64,000 bases of DNA from assembly GCA_024236235.1 (NCBI GenBank), contig JACKKV010000007.1, positions 60,445-124,444 on the forward strand, given 5' to 3'. The notes under the pieces are model-generated. The model was given only the letters and a program-made list of their open reading frames with translations. It made no database searches and had not been told where the DNA came from. The stretch is from Novosphingobium sp. (GTDB lineage: Bacteria > Pseudomonadota > Alphaproteobacteria > Sphingomonadales > Sphingomonadaceae). Shown here piece after piece: positions 57,633-64,000 of the stretch (within the stretch, counting starts at the first letter, position 1; every line of letters starts with the position of its first letter). Both the position numbers and the translations under genes were made by a program.

Positions 57633-58073
57633 AAACACCCTCCCAAATTTCCTCTTGTCCCACCGGCAGCGAGCCGGATTATTACAACTCACTCAAACCT
57701 CTTGGCCTCAAAACTCACTGCAGATTCGCCCAGTTTCTGGCGCACTCACGGGAGTGGCCGCGGGGAAACCCTCGCCGGGAGCATATCATTCTTACCCTCG
57801 CCCAGAGTTACTGAGGTAAACTCAATAACAATGGGCAAACGATCCAGCAAGCCCTGTTTCATCAAATCAACGGAGTTTTTCGCGTCGCGGATCAAGTGCT
57901 CTGTAACGGAGTAGACGCATTCCTGAGATCGACTTGCGTCATTCACCCGCATCATGACCCTTCCGCGATCCCGGCAGCGCCTGCAAATAATGGTCGCCAT
58001 CCCGACCGATGATGGACATTGCGTTCAGGAGCGGGCTATCTGCTGACCCTCAGCGATCAATAAAGTCCGGTAG
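57633..58073. other. Regulatory gap between TonB receptor and tetR
   Basis: 441 bases. Holds the TonB promoter/operator at 57812-57850 and a long leader of about 180 bases before the receptor gene. Rest unexplained; small open frames here have no RBS or family likeness. Confidence 0.5.
57812..57850 (-). promoter_or_regulatory. TonB receptor promoter with island 2 operator, copy 3
   Basis: Minus strand: -35 TTGCTG (57845-57850), 17-base spacer, -10 TATTGA (57822-57827). The operator TGAG-GTAAA-CTCA (57812-57824) overlaps the -10 and start site. Confidence 0.62.
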
Positions 58074-58790
58074 ATGGTGAAGACGCAAAGCAGATCGACC
58101 GACAAGCGCCGCTCGCGCCTTCCGCGGGCGCAGCGAACGTCGGATATTTTACGCGCGGCGGAGGAAGTTCTGGAGCAATCCGGGTACGAGAATGCGGCCG
58201 TTGCCGAAGTCGCACGGCGCGCGGGCGTTGTTGAAGGGACGGTCTATCATTACTTTGAGACCAAACGTGACCTGTATGTCGCCGTTGCCGAGGGCTGGTA
58301 CAAGCGGGTCCTGGACGGCATGGCCCCTGCGACTAGGCGCGGAGGAGTTCGCGCAGCGCTGCGCGAGGTCATTCATCGTGAACTGCTGATCATCCGCGCC
58401 AGCCCTGCAGTCGTCCGCTTTATCCTCATGGAAGTACGGCCACACCCTGATTACCGGCACTCCAGATTGTTCGCGATGAGCCGCGAATTCACGTCCGAAA
58501 TAACGAGAATTCTCACAGACGGCATGGCGAGCGGCGAATTGGCGGAACATCTGCCGATGCGCGAGGCCCGCGACATGATTTTCGGGGGCATCGAACATCG
58601 GACCTGGGCCTTCCTGCGCGATGAAGGCGATTTTGATGCCGAAAGAGCTGCCGACGCCATAAGCCACATTGTCTATAATGGCCTCAGAAACACCAGTGAG
58701 GGCGCCGCGGGCGAAGGACATGATGCCCTGCCAGAGCGGGTTGCGAGGCTTGAACGTGTGGTCGCCCTGCTAGGTGAAGCGAAGGCCTGA
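58074..58790 (+). CDS. TetR-family regulator, island 2 (paralogue 1)
   Basis: 238 residues. HTH: TSDILRAAEEVLEQSGYENA, then VAEVARRAGVVEGTVYHYFE. The C-terminal domain shares blocks with the TetR at 62.0 kb (VRFILMEVRPHPDY vs SRYVMTEVRPRSGY; MIFGGIEHRTWAFLR vs MVFGTIEHSTWRYLR), so the two are paralogues. Convergent with reductase pair 2. The best candidate to bind the TGAG-N5-CTCA sites, possibly with its paralogue; not provable from sequence. Confidence 0.86.
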   Translation: MVKTQSRSTDKRRSRLPRAQRTSDILRAAEEVLEQSGYENAAVAEVARRAGVVEGTVYHYFETKRDLYVAVAEGWYKRVLDGMAPATRRGGVRAALREVIHRELLIIRASPAVVRFILMEVRPHPDYRHSRLFAMSREFTSEITRILTDGMASGELAEHLPMREARDMIFGGIEHRTWAFLRDEGDFDAERAADAISHIVYNGLRNTSEGAAGEGHDALPERVARLERVVALLGEAKA

Positions 58791-58808
58791 GAGGCATCGC
58801 ATGCACGG

Positions 58809-60149
58809 TCAGGCCCCTGCGCGGCGGTGCAGATCGATAGCTTCGAGCATAGCTTCGAGGCGGGTGTCGAGGATTGCATCCTTGTAGAATGACACGTCAG
58901 CTACATCGCCGTCGAATATCATTGTCTGAAGGCCCGCCTGCTGCGCCATTTGCGCCGCAATCAACTGGCCATTGGAGGCCGAACGACAGGTGCGGGTCGA
59001 ATGGAAAACAACGCCGTCCAGGCCAAACCGTTCAGCATCGTGCAGCAATCGGTTACCAACCGTCCTGGCGTTGTGATTGAACGGGCAAAGCAGGTAATGC
59101 TTGGCCATCCCAAGGATCGGATCATTCTCGTCCAGCAACTGCGGTTCGTGCCAGAACGATGTGTGTGTGTAGCGCCCCGAAATGACGGCAACATCGCGCT
59201 CGGCGAATTTGTCGGCAAGCCAGCCGACCTTGTTCCAGTTCATGATCCCGTCAAACGCCATCCGGTATTTTTCATTCGGGAGCGCGGGAATGTCGTTGGC
59301 GATGCGATCTTCGATCTCGGCCTTCACATCCGCGAAATACTGAACCAGCTTTTCATCGCCAGGCAGGAAATTGATGGGCGCGATGCTCGCGACCCAGTCG
59401 AAAAAGGTCGCCGGGGTTGGTCGTGCTGCGCATAGCTCAAGTGCTTCGACGCGCAACTGCGCAGCCTGCTTGATGTAGTGCATGGATTCGTGAAGCTGGT
59501 CCCAGTTGAACTTGCGTCCGGTTACATGCTCCAGAAACTCGATCAGCTTGAGGATTTGGGCGGAAACATAGCGTGAAGCCTCTTCCCATTCCTCACCCTG
59601 GATATAGGCCGCATCCGGCTGGTTGCCCCACAGCAGCGGATAGGAAATCTTGAACAGCGGCAGTTCCTTGTCGAACAGGCGATAGGAAATTTCATCCCAC
59701 TGCTGTCCCGTGCTGCAGCCGGCATAGGCATTCACGAAAAGGTTCGGAGGTGGCAGGCGGGATGCAAGCACCTTCTCTCCTTCCATCCCTGCCAACTCGA
59801 TTTCGTTCGCCTGTCCGTCGCGCTTGGCCAGTACGGCGCAGCCCAGTGTCGTGCGGGCGTAGGAGCACAGCTCCCGGTTGTAACCGTATTCCTCGCTCAT
59901 CTCCTGCGCAGGGCCTTCGAGGTGCATCGCCGCGAGCCGGGCACCGAACGCCTCTGTATGGCACCACTCGATACCGATCGCCTGAAACAGCGGATTGATC
60001 GCAGCGCCATTATACCACGCCACTGTCGCCCCGCGTTCCGGAGCAGTAAAAATGCGATCCCAGTAATCGGCCACCAGCTTGCCGCCAGCGCGCGTGCTTT
60101 TCAGGCGGTTTGAAAGCGCTACGGGCTTCGTCTTGAGGTCTACTGACAT
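58809..60149 (-). CDS. 2-hydroxyacyl-CoA dehydratase family subunit, BcrB-like (copy 2)
   Basis: 446 residues. Same plan as copy 1: RLKSTRAGGKLVADYWDRIF, Cys94 in ELCSYARTTLGC, AYAGCSTGQQWDEIS, HSTRTCRSASN, and C-terminal FDGDVADVSFYKDAILDTR. The substrate-side regions differ (for example KISYPLLWGNQPDA for NVSIPWIWASGKDA), so a different acyl-CoA is likely. Lies 10 bases after the BcrC-like partner. No activator gene of its own, so it presumably uses the one at 48.6 kb. Confidence 0.86.
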   Translation of the reverse strand: MSVDLKTKPVALSNRLKSTRAGGKLVADYWDRIFTAPERGATVAWYNGAAINPLFQAIGIEWCHTEAFGARLAAMHLEGPAQEMSEEYGYNRELCSYARTTLGCAVLAKRDGQANEIELAGMEGEKVLASRLPPPNLFVNAYAGCSTGQQWDEISYRLFDKELPLFKISYPLLWGNQPDAAYIQGEEWEEASRYVSAQILKLIEFLEHVTGRKFNWDQLHESMHYIKQAAQLRVEALELCAARPTPATFFDWVASIAPINFLPGDEKLVQYFADVKAEIEDRIANDIPALPNEKYRMAFDGIMNWNKVGWLADKFAERDVAVISGRYTHTSFWHEPQLLDENDPILGMAKHYLLCPFNHNARTVGNRLLHDAERFGLDGVVFHSTRTCRSASNGQLIAAQMAQQAGLQTMIFDGDVADVSFYKDAILDTRLEAMLEAIDLHRRAGA

Positions 60150-60159
60150 ATCACACTCC

Positions 60160-61371
60160 TCAAACTGACGTTTCCTTTATACCTGATTGGCCTGAAGCCT
60201 CAGCCGCGCGCCGCTTGCTGATCAGTTCGACCAGCGATTCGAGGCGCGTGCGCAGCATTTCAAGCGCCAGCCCTTCGTGTTCGGTTTCGATCAGAAGATA
60301 GGGTACGCCCTGTGCCCGGAATGTTTTGCGAAGTTCGGGGTAATAGAGCATGTGAGGCTCGCAGAATTTGGCCATCAGGATTATGACGCCATCGGCGCCG
60401 CTGCGCTCCAGCGCCTGGAGCAGGTAACCTTCCCAGTCGGCCGTCTTTTGCGCCCTAGTTGAGCAGGGCACGTTCACATTACGCTGAAAATACCAGTCCC
60501 TTAGCGCGATCGCCGGATCACCCGTTTCCGCCACATCAGTCGAAACAAATCGATATCCGGTATAGAGGTCGTCATCGACAATCATCGCGCCGCATTGCTC
60601 GATCATGTCGAAAAGTTCGGGCCTTGGCGCATGACAGAAATGCCCGGACAGGTGCAGCTTCACTTTCCTGTCATGCACCGGCGGGAAATCGGCCAGCGCG
60701 GCTTCCAGCTCCAACATTGTCTCCAGATATTCGGCTGCATCCATGATCATGCCGGACTGGACGACGGCCTGCATCATCCTGGCGGACAGATTGATGGCAC
60801 CATCGCGACGCAGCGCGAACAGGCGGCGGACTATCTGGCGTGCCTCATTTCGTGAACGGATCGCTTCGCTGATCGCTTCGGGCAGGATCGCGGCCCCGGT
60901 CAGTTTTTCCAATTCGCGGCGAAGTTCCCGCATTCGCTTGTCCACTTCGTCGACGGATGCCTGTTCATCCATCGATGCGGGAAACTGGGCCAGGTAAACC
61001 AGCCGCGAGGGCATGGCAAAGCGCATTGCGTCAAGCGCGCCGAGCAGCGCCACACAGTGATCAACCGCAAAAATTCCGTCGAACAGATCAAGCCATTGTT
61101 TCGCTGCCTGGTCAGTGATGCTTTTGCTGTAAGCGCAGTAATATTCGTAGATGAGATTACGACCGTCAGTGACCGGTTCATCGCTCTCCTGAACGAAAAC
61201 CGGCAAGGCACCCGCAGCCTGCACGAGCTCAACCGGGAAATTCATGGGCAGAACGCCCACAGCCTTGCGGCCGGTACGTTCCTTCCAGCCCTTCACATAG
61301 GCGATGTAGTCGGAGCAGACCGCCTCAAGACGGCTCACGATGATGTTAACCCGATCCGTTGCTGCTGTCAT
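60160..61371 (-). CDS. 2-hydroxyacyl-CoA dehydratase family subunit, BcrC-like (copy 2)
   Basis: 403 residues. Cys79 (YYCAYSKSITDQ) is at the same position as in copy 1; HFCHAPRPELFDMIE and FCEPHMLYYPE are also kept, as are DDDLYTGYRFVSTDV and VPCSTRAQKTADW. Pairs with the BcrB-like gene downstream. ATG 61371; weak RBS. A TGAG-N5-CTCA-like site with 7-base arms is 21 bases upstream. Confidence 0.86.
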   Translation of the reverse strand: MTAATDRVNIIVSRLEAVCSDYIAYVKGWKERTGRKAVGVLPMNFPVELVQAAGALPVFVQESDEPVTDGRNLIYEYYCAYSKSITDQAAKQWLDLFDGIFAVDHCVALLGALDAMRFAMPSRLVYLAQFPASMDEQASVDEVDKRMRELRRELEKLTGAAILPEAISEAIRSRNEARQIVRRLFALRRDGAINLSARMMQAVVQSGMIMDAAEYLETMLELEAALADFPPVHDRKVKLHLSGHFCHAPRPELFDMIEQCGAMIVDDDLYTGYRFVSTDVAETGDPAIALRDWYFQRNVNVPCSTRAQKTADWEGYLLQALERSGADGVIILMAKFCEPHMLYYPELRKTFRAQGVPYLLIETEHEGLALEMLRTRLESLVELISKRRAAEASGQSGIKETSV

Positions 61372-62007
61372 TGCGGTATCGCCATGCCTTTAATTAAGTT
61401 CAACTCAATTAACTAGCAGATTGGGGCGATTGCGCAACCGCCCCCCACCGGGAATCCTGCGCAATATGCATGTGGCTCTCTCAGGCGACGCGATCAGATC
61501 AACGTCGCTGCGCCCTCTGGATAGCGATCCCGAAGCGTGCCGGGTTATGCCTGTCGATCTGCCGCTCGTGACGACATGAAGGATCCTCAGCGAACTGCCT
61601 GGCGAAAATGAACCGACCGTCACCTGGCGGAATTGTTCGTCATTAGTGCGCGTGACGGGAAACCGATATCCCGCTACTCGGCATCGCACGTCATCTCACC
61701 TCGCGAAAGATCATGAAACTCCTCCGGGCCTTCGTCATGGCTGGCTGCATCGAGCGTTTTGCCATGAAATCTGCGATTCCCGGATCTTGGGACACATCCG
61801 CGCGGTTGTTGCCAAAGCAGGTGCGGCGAGTCCGGTTCGGGCGACTCCGGTTCAATGGCCACGAGATGCTGGCCGGTGAACAACAGGGGCCTCCGTTGCA
61901 GCGCGAACGCAGAATTGTGGCTGATCGGAAATTTTCGCGTTAAGGGTTCGCCGAATTCGGAAGGGGCAAGTAATGAAATTTGACGCGATCCAGCGCAGGG
62001 CCAGCCA
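61372..62007. other. 636-base gap between reductase pair 2 and the second tetR
   Basis: Contains operator copy 4 at 61392-61410 and a 10-base palindrome CCGAATTCGG (61951-61960) 47 bases before the tetR start. No convincing gene in the rest on either strand; several open frames exist but lack RBS and family likeness. Could hold a gene remnant or small RNA. Confidence 0.45.
61392..61410. promoter_or_regulatory. Island 2 operator, copy 4 (before reductase pair 2)
   Basis: AATTAAG-TTCAA-CTCAATT: 7-base arms with one mismatch, same N5 spacing as the other copies (core TAAG-N5-CTCA). Confidence 0.55.
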
Positions 62008-62703
62008 GTGACCGGGCCGAGAAAGACCCGAAGGCGCCAGGTCACGCGGCTTTCGCAGGACCAGCGGGTGTCGGACATTTTGCTGGCGGCCAAGGAAGTG
62101 ATCGACACCAAAGGTTATGAGGGTGTGACCATGGCCGAGATTGCAGAGAAGGCGGATATCGTCGAAGGCACCGTCTATCGCTATTTCAAGAACAAGGATG
62201 ACCTGCTGCTGCGCGTGGCCGAGGACTGGTTTCTCGAGCAGTATGGTGACCTTGTCGACGTCAGCGCTTTCAGCGGCACTTACAACAAACTGCGTTATCT
62301 GATCTGGCATTCATTGCGCACGATACAGAACGGCCCGGCCCTGAGCCGCTATGTCATGACCGAGGTAAGGCCACGTTCGGGCTACAAGGATACGCGGCTG
62401 TTCGATATCAACCGCGATTACACCAGCCAGATCCGTCAGGTTTTCGCGGAGGCGATCACCAGTGGAGAATTCAAGAGCGGCGTGCCTGAACGGGTGCTGC
62501 GTGACATGGTATTCGGTACGATCGAGCACAGTACCTGGCGTTACCTGCGCGGTGAAGGCAGGCTTGACGTGGAAGAACTCGCCGACGAGATCGCAACCGT
62601 AGTCTATCGGGGCATGACCGCCGTTCCTCACGAAGACGAGCGGCTGGACAGGGCGATTGCCCGTCTGGAAAAACTTGCCGAGAGGCTCGAAGGCGAAAAT
62701 TGA
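62008..62703 (+). CDS. TetR-family regulator, island 2 (paralogue 2)
   Basis: 231 residues from GTG at 62008. HTH: VSDILLAAKEVIDTKGYEGV, then MAEIAEKADIVEGTVYRYFK. Clear paralogue of the TetR at 58.1 kb in both domains. Convergent with reductase pair 3 and divergent from pair 2. May control pair 3 specifically or share operators with its paralogue. Confidence 0.86.
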   Translation: MTGPRKTRRRQVTRLSQDQRVSDILLAAKEVIDTKGYEGVTMAEIAEKADIVEGTVYRYFKNKDDLLLRVAEDWFLEQYGDLVDVSAFSGTYNKLRYLIWHSLRTIQNGPALSRYVMTEVRPRSGYKDTRLFDINRDYTSQIRQVFAEAITSGEFKSGVPERVLRDMVFGTIEHSTWRYLRGEGRLDVEELADEIATVVYRGMTAVPHEDERLDRAIARLEKLAERLEGEN

Positions 62704-62744
62704 GCCCTGGCCGGTTGATCTGTTGCACCCAGCAGAAAGTAGCG

Positions 62745-64000
62745 TCAGGCGACCATCGCGCGTCTTGAATCGAGCGACTCGAGCATCGCCTCAAGGCGGG
62801 TGTTGAGCAGTTCGTCCTTGTAGAAGGATTCGTCGGCCACATCGCCTTCGAAGAACAGCGCCGCGCGATCATGCTTGCGCGCAGAATCCACGATCAGATG
62901 CTGTGAATTGGTCATCCCGCGGCAGGTGCGCGACACATGCATGACCATCGCATCGATCTTGAACTTGTCGCACAGGCGATCAATTTCCCCGATCATATAT
63001 GGTGCGCCCGAGTTATTGGGGCACGCAAGGTAATTGTGGGCCATTCCGGGGACGGGGTCATTCAGGTCGATCGCCTGCGGTTCCTGCCAGAACGACATGT
63101 GCGTATAGCGCCCCGCGACGACGCAAGCGTTGTTGGCGGCGAATTTTTCGGCCAGCCAGCCCACCTTGTTCCAGTTCATCATGCCGTCAAAAAACAGCCG
63201 ATATTTCTCATCGGGCACGGCACCTTCGCCACTCGCGACGCGCCCCGCGATTTCGGCTTTCATGGCTTCGAAGAAATCGACCAGGCGTTGCGTGCCGGGC
63301 ATGAAATTGACATGCGCGATCGTTACAATCCAGTCGAAGAAGCTAGCCGGAGCAGGCGTGGCGGTGCACATATCCATGGCTTCGAGCCGCAGTTCGGCGG
63401 ACTTCTTGATGAAGGACATGACCTCGCTCAGCCGGTCCCAATCATACTTGCGCCCGGTATGTTCGACCATGAAGTCTGTCATCGCGCGCAGCTGACGCGA
63501 GACATAGGCGACCTTTTCGTCCATTTCGGAGCCGGCCAGATAGGTGGCATCCTTGCGCCCGCCCCACAACATCGGCACGTTCACATGGAAGATCGGAACC
63601 CGCTTGTCGAACAGGCGGTAAATCATTTCGTCCCATTGCTGGCCCGAGCTGCAATAGGGATAGGCGTTGATGATCATGTCCGGCAGCGGCAGCTGGCTGA
63701 TCGCCAGACCTTTCGCGCTCTGCGGATCGATCTTGCCGTCTTGCAGATCCTTTTTGTCCATCAGCGCCTGACCGATATGTGTGCGCGCGTAGGAGCATAA
63801 TTCGCGGTCATACCCGCGGGATTCGCCGGCAGCCTGCGCATCGCCCTCATGATGGCGTGCGGCCAGATAGGCTGACCATGCTTCGCCGTGCACCCAGGCA
63901 ACATCATGCGCATGGAAGAACGGGGGGATATAGGTGCCGTTGTACCAGATTACCTTCTTGCCCTGTTCCTTGGCGGCAAAAAGGTCAGACCAGTAATCAT
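62745..64000 (-). CDS. 2-hydroxyacyl-CoA dehydratase family subunit, BcrB-like (copy 3), 5' end outside window
   Basis: About 418 residues visible; the frame is open through the right edge (the edge encodes DYWSDLFAAKEQGKKV, matching the N-terminal DYW block of copies 1 and 2). ELCSYARTHIGQ, AYPYCSSGQQWDEM, SRTCRGMTNS and FEGDVADESFYKDELLNTR are kept. A GTG at 63893 is internal and not the start. By analogy, a BcrC-like partner is expected just beyond base 64000. Closer to copy 1 than to copy 2 in several blocks (NKVGWLAEKFA, GRYTHMSFWQEP). Confidence 0.86.
   Translation of the reverse strand, partial: DYWSDLFAAKEQGKKVIWYNGTYIPPFFHAHDVAWVHGEAWSAYLAARHHEGDAQAAGESRGYDRELCSYARTHIGQALMDKKDLQDGKIDPQSAKGLAISQLPLPDMIINAYPYCSSGQQWDEMIYRLFDKRVPIFHVNVPMLWGGRKDATYLAGSEMDEKVAYVSRQLRAMTDFMVEHTGRKYDWDRLSEVMSFIKKSAELRLEAMDMCTATPAPASFFDWIVTIAHVNFMPGTQRLVDFFEAMKAEIAGRVASGEGAVPDEKYRLFFDGMMNWNKVGWLAEKFAANNACVVAGRYTHMSFWQEPQAIDLNDPVPGMAHNYLACPNNSGAPYMIGEIDRLCDKFKIDAMVMHVSRTCRGMTNSQHLIVDSARKHDRAALFFEGDVADESFYKDELLNTRLEAMLESLDSRRAMVA

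Noticed and set aside
57746..58000. 84-codon minus-strand frame with CRRCRDR near its start
   Set aside because: It lies across the TonB promoter/operator and lacks an RBS; the paired Cys looks accidental.
61646..62007. Small open frames in the gap before the second island 2 tetR
   Set aside because: No RBS, no family likeness, and several overlapping frames on both strands of similar length, as expected by chance in high-GC DNA.
1..64000. tRNA, rRNA, CRISPR arrays, insertion sequences, integrases
   Set aside because: Looked for by eye and none recognised; faint signals could be missed without a covariance or repeat search.

Overview
The window is high-GC DNA with very tight gene packing, many ATGA/GTGA stop-start overlaps, and the gene order ptsP - rodZ-like - ybgF/cpoB - tilS. 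Together with a TonB-dependent receptor and NasS/NasT nitrate control, this points to an alphaproteobacterium of the order Sphingomonadales (Novosphingobium/Sphingomonas-like). The order is inferred from gene content and style; no rRNA gene is present to confirm it. The nitrogen genes are assimilatory, so nothing here indicates anaerobic respiration.

Layout. (1) 1-4.9 kb: housekeeping genes (EI-Ntr, a cell-shape HTH membrane protein, a Tol-Pal accessory protein, tRNA-Ile lysidine synthase). (2) 4.9-19.1 kb: a catabolic island. It holds a Rieske oxygenase, a 6-oxocamphor-hydrolase-like beta-diketone hydrolase, two CoA ligases, an acyl-CoA dehydrogenase, a MaoC hydratase, an Ltp2-like thiolase with DUF35 partner, a second thiolase, an odd crotonase, a degenerate amidohydrolase, a MIP18-family protein and a CoA transferase. 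A TetR gene sits inside it, and three copies of one palindrome (AACAAA-Y-G-W-TTGTT) lie at its three start points, so it looks like one TetR regulon. (3) 19.1-26.2 kb: a Na/Pi-type carrier and a phospho-signalling block (FHA-SpoIIE phosphatase, STAS, RsbW-like ATPase, Ser/Thr kinase, PP2C). (4) 26.5-41.6 kb: glutaminase, then a complete nitrate assimilation regulon (cobA, nasA, nirD, nirB, porin, ABC transporter, nasS, nasT). Two ANTAR-binding antiterminator leaders and a shared promoter box can be read directly. (5) 41.8-64.0 kb: a second catabolic island.

The second island is the most unusual part. It contains two full pairs and the start of a third pair of subunits of the 2-hydroxyacyl-CoA dehydratase / class I benzoyl-CoA reductase family, enzymes normally found in anaerobes. 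It has one ATP-dependent radical activator, a 71-residue membrane protein coupled to the activator, a zinc alcohol dehydrogenase, a CoA ligase and an alpha-methylacyl-CoA racemase with an intact catalytic set. SDRs, a flavin monooxygenase, a TonB receptor and two paralogous TetR regulators complete it. A second palindrome (TGAG-N5-CTCA) overlaps or adjoins the likely promoters of the first pair, the racemase, the TonB receptor and the second pair. I read this as a transport-plus-degradation system for an aromatic or alicyclic acid (inference) that uses low-potential radical chemistry in an apparently aerobic host.

No tRNA, rRNA, CRISPR array, insertion sequence or integrase was recognised.
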